DNA from: Varanus komodoensis
Taxonomy: Eukaryota > Chordata > Lepidosauria > Squamata > Varanidae
Reading direction: 5' to 3'
DNA: 64,000 nt
NCBI RefSeq assembly: GCF_004798865.1
Contig: NW_025335873.1
Coordinates: 6,231,945 to 6,295,944, forward strand
Made by a program: the position numbers and the translations under genes. Positions 37,547-47,956 of this stretch are shown in pieces. Below the pieces are notes generated by a model, which had not been told where the DNA came from, ran no database searches, and worked only from the letters and a program-made list of their open reading frames with translations. The stretch's first letter is position 1; each line of letters starts with the position of its first letter.

Positions 37547-37770
37547 ATTATTATTATTATTATTACATTGCATTTATATCCCGCTGTTTTCCTCTTGCAA
37601 GCATCCCAAGGCAGCTTGCATAGTTCTCCACTGCATTATCCTCACAACAACCACCCTGCAAGGTAGGCTAGGCTGAGAGCACGGGGCCCCAAGTCAGCCA
37701 GTGAGCTTCGAGGCTGAGTGAGGACTAGAACCCAGAGCCTCCGGGTCCCCACTTCCACACTGTAACTACA
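37547..37770 (-). mobile_element. tRNA-headed SINE with L2/MIR-like tail
   Basis: Minus sense. Starts with (ATT)n, then 'atttatatcccgctgttttc', 'ccctgcaaggtaggctaggc' and a degraded tRNA-like head. Confidence 0.6.
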
Positions 37771-37779
37771 GAATAGGAC

Positions 37780-39035
37780 CGGGAGGCTGCAAAGCAAGAC
37801 GACTAAATAAACACGTTCGAGCTATCACAAGCATTTCCCCCTGCCGCTCATCCCATCAGCCTTGAGGAAGTGGTTAAGTCACAGCACAGCTACCTATGAA
37901 CCCTCTGCCAATGGTGAGTGTCAGATTATTCATTTGAATCCAGTCCATCTGCATAAATTTACATGCAATAAAAGAAACTCTACTAAAGGGGAAAAGTCAT
38001 CCTTGCTTCAGGAAAATGATTCAGGCTTCCTTCTTGGCCATTTGGGAGGGCCTGCAGGCAAGCACCAGAACTTGCATTAGAAAAACAAAATTTCGAGGAG
38101 GGCTACCTTTGATCAAATTAGTACCGAAAGCCCAATCGGATGAGAGGCCGCTCTAAGGAAAAAGACACTGGGACTCAGGTCAGCATTCACATCCGTAGAC
38201 CTGTCTGCACAAGTTGCTTTTCTGCTTGTTTTGTGTGGAGAAGTTTGGAGGCCACTGAGCAAGCCCGGAGCCAAGTGGAATCAGAGCTGCCTCCTTACAG
38301 ACCTGAGGGGGATACACTACACAATGGCGCCATGGACACGCACGTCACACCAGGCCCGCCTAGGAAAGAGTTAAGGCACCTCACATGCCAACCCTCCTGT
38401 GTCCTCAGGGTGCTAAGAAAACAGGAATGGGTTGCAATTACCCAAGCCCACACAGCAAAGGATTGGGACTAGGCTTCACCTTCCATAGGATAATAGCAGC
38501 AATTACTTTTTCCAAGCAATTAGCGAAGCGATCCCAAAAGGATTCAGAATGCACATCTGTGTATGCGCCTGCATGGGCCAAGTTTGGGGTTCTTTTGGGT
38601 CTGAAATACAAGCAAAGAGCAACAGGGAAAGACCTTGTGCACCTGCCAGTCAGGGCTCGGGAAGATTGCTCCATCTTCCCCTAAAGCAGTGCCTGAAGGC
38701 CACAATAAACTCCCCAGTTTCTCAGAGGAAGCACCAGTCTTTGGGGCCGAGCAGCACCCAGGTCCCAAAAGTGCAGTCCACGCATCGGAGACCACCACTC
38801 ATCCCAGCTGGGTTCCAAGCCCCCCTCGAGACCACTCTTGCCTCATCTGGAAAACAGTTTAACAATGCTTCCAAGTTTCCCCAAAACAGACAGTAATCTA
38901 ACCGGCTTGCATTGTCCTAGAAACTCCCAGATCCCTGTTTTTATTGGTGTTACATTGACTAGGTGTTACAGTGATCGTTGCAAAGATCAATTTGTGAAAG
39001 CCAAGCCTAACTGAGTTCCCTTGCCAAAGAGAGAG
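37780..39035. other. Intronic DNA with no recognised feature
   Basis: Unique-looking sequence; nothing recognised. Confidence 0.35.
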
Positions 39036-39039
39036 AGAG

Positions 39040-39240
39040 AAAGTTTGGTGGGGTGGTTAAGAGCACAGATAGATGTGGTTCTGGCCGTCACTCAGCCATG
39101 AAGTACACCGCGTGACAGGCATGCACTCTCAGCCCAACCTACCCCGCAGGATTGTTGTTTTGAGGATAAAATGGAGAGGAGAATTTCGTGAGCTGCCTTG
39201 AGAGCCTTCAAAAGGGAAAAAGGTGGGACATAATAAACCA
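39040..39240 (+). mobile_element. tRNA-headed SINE with L2/MIR-like tail
   Basis: Plus-sense copy: 'ggtggggtggttaagagcac' (box A region), 'agcccaacctaccccgcagg' and 'attgttgttttgaggataaa', ending 'aggtgggacataataaa'. Same family as the copies at 21.0, 36.8 and 37.5 kb, opposite strand. Confidence 0.65.
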
Positions 39241-39573
39241 AGCCCCCTTCCACACATCCTCTCACCTGAGTTTTGTTCTCCCCGTGTGGGGTTTATACAC
39301 TGGTGCTGCCAATAGGTATGGAGGTGCACCGTGCTCTGTCCCAGTGATGTGGATGGCACAGAAGCCTCTGCAGCGGGAACTATTTAAGTGCAGAATTGCA
39401 CCCCGAGAAAGGCAAACACACTGAATGGAAAGTGGTACCAAGTGATTCATGCTTTAAGCCTACATGCATAAGAACATCCAGTACCATCTGCAAAGTGTTA
39501 AGAGGACCAGCATCTGAGAACCATTTCTCTGCTCGATAGAGAAAAGCCTGCGTGCAGCTACGTTAAAGAACCT

Positions 39574-39685
39574 GGGGCCTTCTAGACGCGCTGGGCTGTA
39601 GCTCCCATCATCCTCGTCCACCAGTCGCATGGCAGGGGCTGACGGGAGCTGGAGTCCAGCAACATCTGGAAGGCCAGATGGCCCT
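39574..39685. mobile_element. Palindromic MITE-like element
   Basis: Two arms of about 38 bases form an imperfect inverted repeat. The left arm includes 'gctgggctgtagctcccatc'; the right arm includes 'gacgggagctggagtccagc'. This is the common 'actacaactcccatcat' palindrome of squamate genomes, probably a non-autonomous DNA transposon. No coding capacity. Confidence 0.65.
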
Positions 39686-40435
39686 CACCCGTTGATAGAC
39701 AAAGTAGATGCTCTTTCTTTACACCAACCATGTGTGTGCACGCAACCCACTTGAGCTGCCAAGTCCACACTTGAAAATCCAACTGGGCGAGGCAGGAGGG
39801 GGGAACGGCAACCTGAGCTTGTTTTGCGCCAGCTGGGAGCACGCGATACAGCAAACCTTGAGCTACCAGGGAGGGGAAGAGCTGGCTGATCGAGGGAGAG
39901 CTGTGTACGGGCAGAGAGACTGCCTTCCCTCTTCTTCCACTTAGAATACTGCATCCGGAGGCAGGCTAAGCAGCACACTTTTTCCAAGGACAAGACAGCT
40001 GTGATGCACATGGCAATCTTGACAAGGCATGGCAACGAGAGCCCATGTTGGAGCAAAAGAGCAACAAGACGCACAACACAACACGGCCGTTCCTCGTCTT
40101 CCCACTAGAGAGAACCTCAGAAGCTCAGAGCAAGCTCGCAGACAGGAGCTCATGCACAAACGCACACGGGCGACGGAGCCTGACAGTTCAAACAGGCACA
40201 ATCAGAACACGTCCGGCCAAAATATTTCTATTCCAAGTACGGCGATGCCTTCCCTTCCCTTTGAACAACTTCTTGGCTACTACCGCTCAGATTCAAAAAC
40301 CGAGTCCATTCACAACACCTGCCAGTTTCTGAAGAGGAGCAGAGTTCTCCCTAAAGCAGAGATATGGGGCTAGGCTTGACAGCCTTGTTCCAAAAGAAGA
40401 ACAAAAAAAGGGGGGGGTTGACATGGAAAACACCA

Positions 40436-40454
40436 GGGGGGGGGGGGGGGGGGG
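40436..40454. repeat. Poly(G) run
   Basis: Nineteen consecutive G, with another run of eight G about 20 bases upstream (from 40,410). Potential G-quadruplex; also a common site of assembly error. Confidence 0.9.
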
Positions 40455-40459
40455 ACAGT

Positions 40460-42385
40460 ACAAAGCACTAAAAGATAATTAAGCTATCAATGGAGAGAGA
40501 GAAGGAAATCAAGCTACAGTAAAGTGACAGCCACGCTAACGAGGATCCTGCCTTGGTGTAGAAAATGTCTTAAAAAAATAAAATCAAACCTTTTGGCAGC
40601 TTACAAAGGGGTGGGGGAGACAGCATTTTCCATTCTATGGCCTAAATTTAAACCTCACACATTTTTTAAATTTAAACACTACGGGGAATGGTGGGCTAGT
40701 CACAAAGTGGCAGTCCTTGAGGAATGGGAAGGATGGAGCCGAGTGGAAAGCAAACAAAAGAGGGGAGCAGGGAACCCCATAAACTCCTTTGTGCCCCATA
40801 AACTCTCTGTAAAAGAACCCCCTTCCAGGCTCTGGAAGCTAAGTGAAAAGGAGTTAATAGAAGCAGCCAGGGCGCAGTTTCTGCCCCACATTTATCTCCC
40901 TGTGAGCCATTTCAGTAATGGCCAGTCAACATGGACACACTCAGAGCAGCTCCTTGCAGGGGGAAAGAAATGCCAAGCCGGGACAGATGACTTTGCCCAC
41001 TTCCCGAGGACTTCCTGATGGAGCACAAGAAGTCAGAGGAGCAGTTTGGGTCCCCTTCATAGGACGGGGAATGATGGGAACCAGAGAAACCTCCCCAGCC
41101 CTCAGTTCTGACTTTGCCCTTCTCCCTCACCCTACAGTGAAGCCGCCCTCAAGTTCCAAGGGAAGAGGGACAAGCGACCTCTCCAAGACATGCAGGCAGC
41201 TGCAAAGTCTTTGCATTCCTGTCTTCCACGCACCAGCCCCAGGACCATGTTCCGCACTGCTCTTCCTCCCCACTGCTCCCTTATTCCACCTAGCTGTGCC
41301 CCAAGCTTGCCCCCTTCCTTCCTCAGCAAAGGCTGAATGAATACACATGGGGCTGCACCTGTGTCTGAGTCCCCCCCCCTCAATTCATACCCCAGGAATA
41401 TTTTTAAGCATGTATGTCACACTGGCTCTTCTCCCCCTTCCCATGCCATCCTCTCCAAACGCCACACAACCCAGTTCAGCACCTCTGCCTCTTCCACTGG
41501 GAAGGGGCAGGGATGGGCCACTTCCAAGCTGGGCTGCCTCTCCCCAGAAGCACTGCCTGGGCACTCATTTCCACAGGAGGAGTTGCTTGCAGCTCCCTCC
41601 GCTCAGAACAAACCTTGGTGGAGCCTTCCAAACTCTCCATTTTCCCATGCCCCCCTTCGCTTTTGCTAGGGCAGATTCTCTCCCCCACACACCCCCTCCC
41701 GAACTCCACCGGTGGGTCTCCCCATTCTGGGTGCCCCCTTTTGCCCTAACGCCATGAGAACATCCCTTCGCCCGGCTTCTCTTCTCCCCACACCCGCTAC
41801 GGGCGCCTGCTTCCAAGCCTTCCCTCCTACACAACTCAGCCTTCACAACACCGACTTCTCCGGGAGCCCCGGGGGGACACGAGCTCCTACAGCCCTCCAA
41901 AGCATGGGAGAGAAGCCACTTCACACGGAACCCGGAAACAAATGCTGCCTCCCGCGAGAGGGCTGCTCCATCCCCGCCACCCCTCGGTTCACAACACCGG
42001 GCTGAACCACGGCCAATCCAGGCCCATCATTCACCCCTTCCCATGGTGCACCGGCTCGCTGTATCCCAGCCCACTAAGATTAGAACCTGCTAGCCTGCTA
42101 ACCTGCTAGCCTGCTTATGTGACGCTAGCAAGTGCGTGGTCAGGTGTACAGCGCCTGGCGCAACACCCATCGAAATGCAGCCTATTGCCCATTCTAGGCC
42201 ATGCTTTCCAGAGAGAGTCTCATTCTCTCCACACACACACGCACAGCTAGAGAGGTCTCTCTGTTCCGCAGCAACCAGCAACCCCCCTCCCCACATCACC
42301 CCCGGCACAACGCTGCATGCAACAAACCCAGACTTTCTTTCAAGTTGCAGAGCACCCGAACAGAAGCGATCGGCACAAGAGACAC
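40460..42385. other. GC-rising intronic shoulder of the CpG island
   Basis: GC content rises but CpG stays sparse. The many long open frames here reflect C-rich sequence rather than coding. No repeat family or exon recognised; a short tandem repeat lies at 42,086. Confidence 0.45.
42086..42116. repeat. Short tandem repeat, CCTGCTAG-like
   Basis: Four imperfect copies of an 8-9 base unit (CCTGCTAG or CCTGCTAA) just outside the CpG island edge. Confidence 0.75.
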
Positions 42386-43109
42386 GCCGCACATCTGGCT
42401 GGAGGGAGGCGCCAGGAGCAGCTCGCGTCGGCTCGGCATTCGCCCGCCTTCCGGGGAGCCGCGAGGGATGGGGCAGCGGGGTGCTCGCCTCGCCTTCCCC
42501 TCCCCACCGCAGCCCCCCAGGGGAAAAGCTCCTCGGGCCCTCCCCTCTTGGGGCGCGCGCCGACTTCCAGAACTACTACTTCACACTGGCCAATGGGAGC
42601 TTCTGCTGCGCCTCCAAGCTAGAGGACCAAATATTGGTCTCGGCAACCCCCACTACACGCAAAAGGGGGGTACCTCGCCCCCAACGCTAGAGAGAGCTGG
42701 GAGCTCACGTCTGCTTGTGCAGTCCCCTTACCCTAAGCCTTACCAGGGGGAGAGCCAGGTGAACCTTGCCGAGCCAGGTGAGGAGGAAACTCCCCACGCG
42801 CATCTCTAGACGCCCGCCCCCTTTTGCCCACAGGTAAGAGCACCTTTCTCTCTTCGTCCTCCTGGCTAGGTGAGAGGAAGGAGGCGTATTACTTTTACGA
42901 CTCCCTCTACCTGTGCTTATAGGAAAGGAGAGAAGTATCCTACCGTGGATGCCTGGGAAGGGCATCCCCCGCCCCACTGCGCTCCCGGCCCCACAAGTGT
43001 TGGAGGGACTTTTCTGGACACCCCACCTGCCCTGTCCAACCTGCTCTGGGCTGCAACCCGCTCTGCCCTCGCAGGATCAGACTTGCTCTCCAAAACACCC
43101 GGGGAGGGG

Positions 43110-43180
43110 GGCGTGCTGGGAGTTGGAGTCTACAGCACCTGGCGAGCACAGCCGGCGGCGATAGGAACTGTAGTCGCACA
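43110..43180. promoter_or_regulatory. ZNF143-like motif pair at the island edge
   Basis: GCGTGCTGGGAGTTGGAGTC at 43,111-43,130 resembles the ZNF143/SBS promoter motif (GCATGCTGGGAGTTGTAGT). A partial copy, GGAACTGTAGTC, follows at about 43,164. Both lie in intron 1, 150-220 bases past the donor, within the CpG island. Confidence 0.4.
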
Positions 43181-43320
43181 GAATCTGACAGGCGGCGGAC
43201 AGGAGCGACATAACATCTCCCCGAGAAAGGCGCACAACTTGCAGGGAGAGGAAGCGGAGGGAGTGGGGGTCGCAAGGAAGGCCGGGGGGACCCGCGCTGC
43301 CCGCCCCCCCCCCCGCGGCG

Positions 43321-43326
43321 ACTCAC
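43321..43326 (-). other. ASTN2: Splice donor of ASTN2 exon 1
   Basis: On the minus strand the exon ends CTCG and is followed by GTGAGT, a near-consensus U1 donor. The position coincides with the phase-1 exon junction recalled for ASTN2 after ...PFFTL. Confidence 0.92.
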
Positions 43327-43612
43327 CGAGCGTGAAGAAGGGCAGCTCCGTGTTGTCCAGGTCGTCCTGCACGGCGACGCGTCCGGGGAGCTCGTTCCGC
43401 ACGAAGAGCAGCAGGCGCGACTCGCCGCCGCCGCCTCCGCCGGGGGGCACCGAGCCCGGGGCAGCGGCGGCGGCGGGGGAGGACGCTGCGGCGGGGGAGG
43501 AGGCGCCGCCGCCGCCGCTCCAAGCGATGTCGCTCTCCCGCAGCACCGGCAGCGTCGACACCGTCACCGTCTTCTCGCGGCACGGGCTGCCCGCGCCACC
43601 GCCGCCGGCGGC
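43327..43612 (-). CDS. ASTN2: Astrotactin-2, first coding exon (5' part lost in gap)
   Basis: ASTN2 is a neuronal membrane protein that controls surface trafficking of ASTN1 during glia-guided neuronal migration and of synaptic proteins later. Read on the minus strand, 95 codons plus one base are visible. They begin in an Ala/Gly run, then SPCREKTVTVSTLPVLRESD and IAWSG, then a Gly/Ala/Ser/Pro linker of about 30 residues, then ESRLLLFVRNELPGR and VAVQDDLDNTELPFFTL. These two blocks match, from memory, the N-terminal extracellular segment of vertebrate ASTN2 almost residue for residue; the linker differs, as expected for low-complexity sequence. The exon ends one base into a codon (phase 1), followed by GTGAGT at 43,326-43,321. 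This agrees with the recalled human junction, where the next residues are Glu-Met. The initiator Met and signal peptide are not visible and most likely lie in the adjoining gap. The paralogue ASTN1 is less likely because the SPC...TVSTLP block fits ASTN2 better. The MACPF, EGF-like and FNIII regions are encoded outside the window. Confidence 0.93.
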
Positions 43613-43712
43613 NNNNNNNNNNNNNNNNNNNNNNNNNNNNNNNNNNNNNNNNNNNNNNNNNNNNNNNNNNNNNNNNNNNNNNNNNNNNNNNNNNNNNNNN
43701 NNNNNNNNNNNN
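43613..43712. other. Assembly gap of 100 N
   Basis: Exactly 100 N, the usual placeholder for a gap of unknown length. It lies in the most GC-rich part of the CpG island. In known ASTN2 proteins roughly 55-60 residues precede the SPC block, including a Leu/Pro-rich signal peptide. No ATG in a credible context is seen on the minus strand just upstream of the gap, so the start codon is probably inside it. Confidence 0.99.
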
Positions 43713-44030
43713 AGGCGGGAGGATGCGCGGCGCCCGCAGCGGCTCGGAGAGGAGTGCCCGCCTCGCCCGCCTGGCCGACTCTGGCTCGCCGCTGGCCCGG
43801 CCGGCCGGCCTCCTCCCGCCCTCGCTCCGCCTCCGCCCAGCCCAGCCCCTCCGCGGAGCCGGGCTCGCCCCCCTCGCCGCCGCCGCCCGGGCGGCCGAGA
43901 CGCGGCGGCTGCGCACACGGCGCCCGCCGGGGTCCCGTCTCCGCCGCGCTGCGCTGCGCTGCGCTCGGCTCGGCTCGGCTCTGATCCGCTCTGCTCCCCG
44001 GAGGAACAAACCCGAGCAGCGGCCACAGCC
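43713..44030 (-). other. ASTN2: Probable ASTN2 5' UTR
   Basis: Extremely GC-rich sequence between the gap and the putative core promoter. It is open in several frames only because it lacks AT-rich stop codons. The peptides it would encode are Arg/Ala/Gly/Pro-rich without a signal peptide, so I read it as untranslated leader rather than coding sequence. A short pentanucleotide repeat lies inside it at 43,946-43,980. The transcription start is inferred, not seen. Confidence 0.45.
43946..43980. repeat. Pentanucleotide tandem repeat in the presumed ASTN2 leader
   Basis: Four copies of GCGCT followed directly by three copies of CGGCT on the plus strand. It lies in the presumed 5' UTR, so length variants would alter the leader but not the protein. 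Confidence 0.85.
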
Positions 44031-44265
44031 GGGATTTATCCTCCGGCCGCGCTCCGCCCCCGCGGCGAGCAATTAGCGCGATCGGGAGCACCTGCGCGCC
44101 TTGCGCCGCGCGGCTCCGCGCAGCCCTTGCGGCGCAGCAACCCGTTGCCGCCTCGCTCTGCCCTTGCCCGCACGCTTCTCCTCCTCCGCAGGCGCCCCTC
44201 GCCCCCAAAACGACGGCACTACGCGGCCCATGCGCGAGGACCGGCCCTCGCTCGCCAGCCCGCCC

Positions 44266-44340
44266 CTTGGGGGAGCCGGGACTCGAACCCGGACCTCCGG
44301 AGCCCCGTTGCGGCCGCTCACCCACCTGGCCACACAGTGC
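44266..44340 (-). mobile_element. tRNA-like SINE head with intact Pol III boxes
   Basis: Minus-strand sequence contains TGGCCAGGTGGGTGAGCGG, fitting box A, and GTCCGGGTTCGAGTCCCGG, fitting box B with a perfect five-pair T stem (CCGGG/CCCGG). The acceptor halves do not pair and no clean anticodon arm forms, so it is not a standard tRNA gene. It is most likely the head of a tRNA-derived SINE at the upstream edge of the ASTN2 CpG island, in the same orientation as ASTN2. Confidence 0.6.
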
Positions 44341-44359
44341 CTGTCAATTAACCGGGAGC

Positions 44360-47050
44360 GCATTAGCCTGGCCGGTGCACAGGCCTTTGGCGGAGGGTGG
44401 AAATAGTTCACCAGGTGCATCCAGGAAAGGTTTCCTATCTTATGGCTGGTGGGTCCATTTTCTACAGGAAGGAAAATCAGTTTCCTCCTTTTAAGATTTC
44501 TCCGGGGAGCGGATGCCTTTCCCTCCTAACGAAAAACAAAAAACCCCCAAATAAGAATCAGAGTCCTCTGATGTATATGGCAGTTTTTCAAGGCAGAAAT
44601 AGCTATTGTTCCCACACCTGTAATAGGTTTCCAACCTGATGTGATGGCTGAATGCAGCTCACATCCCAACTCAGGAGGAAAAAAAAAAAAAAAAGAAATA
44701 TCGTGCATGGGCACTTTACATGTTTTCCAACTTTTTTAAAGTGCACATTTAAACAGAAAAAAAGGCCTGCGACTCTCAGTCAGCCAGGATGCCTTTTTTT
44801 CTCCTCCTGTCAATTTGCATCAGGTCACACCCTCAAAGCACTTTCATTCAGGGTGCGAGCAGTCTCCTTGAAAGGTTTCCTCCTTGGTTCCTCTCTCACC
44901 ACAAAAGGGAAAATGAACATCACAGTAAAATTATTTACATCTCAACTTTACACATGCTTTGAGCTTTCAACTCGTTTGCATTCCTCATGCAGAAGGTCAG
45001 TGAAAATTGGTCCCCCGATTTATTGACAGGCTGGGCTTTTGTTGTACTTAACAAAAACAAAACAATTGTCCTTTTTATTAAGAATAATGCTTAGCATTCA
45101 TGGAGAACTTTCAAGTGTTCAAAGCAGAGCATATACTTTGTACATGGACATGTGTGTTTACAAGGTTCCCTACAGAATGAGTAGCGGATGTGTAACGTAT
45201 ATACTCTCCCTCCCTCTCATGCATATATTCACACGTGTGTGTACACGCACGGACACGCTGTATTTACTGGGCTTGGGGATACTTGGATTTTGACAAGGAG
45301 TGGAAGGGAGGAAAGAATGGCACAGGGGAAACTTTATTTGATCACGCTTCATCTTTGTGTCAGGGAAGAGTTTACCTTGCTACAGTTTTTGCCCATCTTC
45401 CCGCTTTTAGAAGTGAAGGAGTGGAGACAGAAACTCTATACACAGTCTAGATGGAAGGTCTCTATGGAGAAGGAGATGCACAGCTCAAACAGAAATTCTT
45501 CAAAGCCCACAAAAATTGCAGGTAGATGTGTTGGCCCATTAAGCAAGATCTTCAAGCATTATTACTTATGGTTATACGGTGCTGCCGCTTTTGAAAATAC
45601 AAATGGGCAAAACCACACTGCATATGAAGATCAGAGGAAAATTCATGCAAAGAGATTTGTAAGTGGAGGAGTATACAAAGAAGTCGTGAAAACAACTCAC
45701 ACCCTTTGCCTTAAGATGTAGAATTCAAGTAACTACATGCCTCTTTGTGATTGTCAAATATTAGATGTGAATTTCACCTGCTTTGGATGATGGACTTAGG
45801 TGGCGGAAGGAAAGTAAGCAGCAATGTCTTGGGACTGAGAAGTGGGGGGGGGGGCATTTTGCACAAGGAACCGAAATGCAAGGTGCGTATTCTAGGACTC
45901 ATGCTTTCTAACTTGGGCATAAATCCATTCTTCGACATGTGTGGGTTCAATGACGTGACTGAATCTGCTGATGGCAGCAGATTTTGTAAAAACCAAGGCA
46001 AATAGCAGAGGACTTCAACAGGGTGTCCCTGAACGGGGTGAATGGACAATAGCACGGAGATCGTGGCTCAGCGCTACTGTAAAGTGACGCATATTGATAT
46101 TCGTGTTGTATTGAAATATATCAATTCTACCTTTGGCTGTGCTTGCTGACTGGACCTGAGCTGGCAGTGATGAAGCAGGTCCGGCGTGGTAGTGGACAGC
46201 GCCATGGCGATACTGAGCCAGCGTGTGGCACCTGTGGAAAAGGAGAATCCCATATTAGGAATCATTAGCAGAGGGAGAGGAGATAAAGCCATCCATGTCC
46301 CTAGTTTCATTTTGGATTGTTTCAGGGAACGATGAAGGCAGGAGAGGATCCCTTCGTGATTCCATCAAGGAAGGCCCAGCCTTGAGCAGGGCTGTCAAGG
46401 ACTGGTCACATTGGAGGTCTCTCATTCACGGTGTCCATACGGCAGAGATGATATGACGGCACATAACCGCAACCAGTGAGGGCAGCGCTTCTCCCCTGAT
46501 GCTTGTCCCCTGATGCAAGAGTGTCTGGGGAAAGCAGCACAGCTGCAGCGCAACGGCTTACCCAAAAGGGGGCTCCCATGCAAGGCAAGGGCACATAGGA
46601 GGTGCCACCTGTAATAAGGCCCTGTCACACCTACAAATAATGCCTGGATTGAAATCCATCACGCAGCCAAACTTGTGCAGAGGTTTGGTTGCTCCCTCTC
46701 CTAGAGAGGACCACTGTGATGGAAAAGCCGCAGAAAGGGGCAGCTGGAGTCTTTAGGAGCCTGGAGCAACAAAAAGTTTCAGCCTAGGGGGCTTCTTAGT
46801 TTAGAAAGGAAGTAAGGAGAGCAAGGAAGATAAACGAAACTAGTCATGGTGAGAAGAAAGCTGAGACAGTCAAGTTTTTCTTTTCACAGTGGAATCCAAA
46901 GTCACCCAGTGAAAGGGATTGGAGGCATATCCAGAAGCAGTGAAAGGAACCAGGCCTTTGAATAGATGCTCATTGGTGGCTATTACCATAATAAACAAAC
47001 AAACAAATGCAGATTGCACAATGTCCTGCCACAAGATGTAGTAATGGCCA
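44360..47050. other. Intergenic DNA with no recognised feature
   Basis: Unique-looking sequence with an A run at about 44,680 and a G run at about 45,845; nothing else recognised. Confidence 0.4.
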
Positions 47051-47054
47051 CCAA

Positions 47055-47490
47055 TGAAACAGATCTATTTATTTATTTAAAGCTTTTGCATGCCATCACC
47101 ACATGCCTCGGCATCTCGGGACAGCTCACAACACATACAAATAAAAACAATAAAACAATAACAAATTTATGACAAACATTTGCATCCTGTCCTTCCACAC
47201 AAGCGCTCAGGACGGCTTACATAGTATAAAATTACAACAATGCGATCATAAAGCCACAATTATGAAAAACATCTAAGATCGAACATTATAAACTAAAAAA
47301 TAAGAGGGGAAAATAAAATAGGACATGTGACTGTGAAAACAGAAAAGAGGACAAATCTTAAAGCGTCTAAAACCCTTGATTATTAAAATGATGGTTGGAT
47401 TTTCCTGGCACCAGAAGGAGTATAACGCTGGCGCCAGGCGGACCTCTTTGGGGAGTGCATTTCATAGTCTGGGCACCACTTATCCTTTAA
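47055..47490 (-). mobile_element. L2 LINE 3' fragment, possibly two nested tails
   Basis: Minus sense. One tail with 'catctcgggacagctcacaa' (to about 47,165) is followed by a second with 'gctcaggacggcttacatag' running into the ORF2 end 'ggcgccaggcggacctcttt', then 'ggggagtgcatttcatag'. Confidence 0.7.
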
Positions 47491-47499
47491 AAGAAGGTA

Positions 47500-47920
47500 A
47501 GACAAGTCTCTGGAAGATAAAGCCATCAGTGGTTACTTGTCTTGGTGCTGGCACTTCCTCGGGCACCCATGAACACCTGGGGCTTTTCTCCTGCACATTT
47601 CCTCTCCAACGAAAACTATGCTGTGAAGGGTTTGGAAGCATGACCGGAACCACAGAATGCTCCAGCTTGGAGACCCTTCCTTCGGTCCTGCCCGTGTCAC
47701 AAGCTGCCTCGATCATCCTGATAGAAGCACTTATCTGATTTGTGGTGTGAGTGAGCCTTTCGCCTTTGCCTCCCCAACTTCTGTTCATCTCCTGCACCCC
47801 GGTCCTTCCTCAAGACGATGATCGACTGCATCACCCTTTCCCCATCTGCTGATGTTTTTGCTCTTGTAAATTTCATTTGTAAATCCCCAGCCCCCTCGGC
47901 CCTGAATGAAATCTCACACA
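47500..47920. other. Intergenic DNA with no recognised feature
   Basis: Unique-looking sequence; nothing recognised. Confidence 0.35.
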
Positions 47921-47925
47921 TCTCT

Positions 47926-47926
<1 letters not shown>

Positions 47927-47956
<30 letters not shown>

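Larger units (their letters stand above)
1..43326 (-). other. ASTN2: ASTN2 intron 1 (5' portion, runs off the window)
   Basis: All sequence below the donor is in the transcribed direction of ASTN2. ASTN2 is known to have very large introns, so at least 43 kb without a second exon is expected. No further ASTN2 exon was recognised here. The open frames are short, lack codon-family homology and mostly fall in repeats or GC-rich DNA. Confidence 0.8.
42390..44350 (-). promoter_or_regulatory. ASTN2: CpG island covering the ASTN2 promoter and exon 1
   Basis: CpG density rises sharply from about 42.4 kb and falls after about 44.35 kb, unlike the CpG-poor flanks. The island spans the 5' end of intron 1, the coding exon, the gap and the upstream side. 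On the minus strand the upstream part carries a GC box (GGGGCGGAGC near 44,047-44,057), an AT-rich GGATAAATCC near 44,032-44,041 that could act as a weak TATA-like element, and a TAATTGC homeodomain-type motif near 44,070. The transcription start is not determined. It probably falls between about 43.75 and 44.03 kb, so the sequence from there to the gap would be 5' UTR. The bounds are by eye. Confidence 0.8.

Noticed and set aside
42136-42809. Plus-strand open frames of 184 and 202 codons beside the CpG island
   Set aside because: C-rich sequence lowers stop frequency; several overlapping frames are open at once and none shows protein family motifs.
43713-44026. Upstream extension of the ASTN2 frame to a Met at 44,026
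   Set aside because: The frame across an N placeholder is meaningless, and the predicted N-terminus is Arg/Gly/Ala-rich with no signal peptide, unlike known ASTN2.
44266-44340. Functional tRNA gene
   Set aside because: Acceptor arms do not pair and no clean anticodon stem can be drawn; a SINE head explains the boxes better.
42870-44351. Plus-strand open frame of 493 codons through the gap
   Set aside because: It is antisense to the ASTN2 exon, spans N bases, and is Pro/Arg-rich from CpG-island composition.
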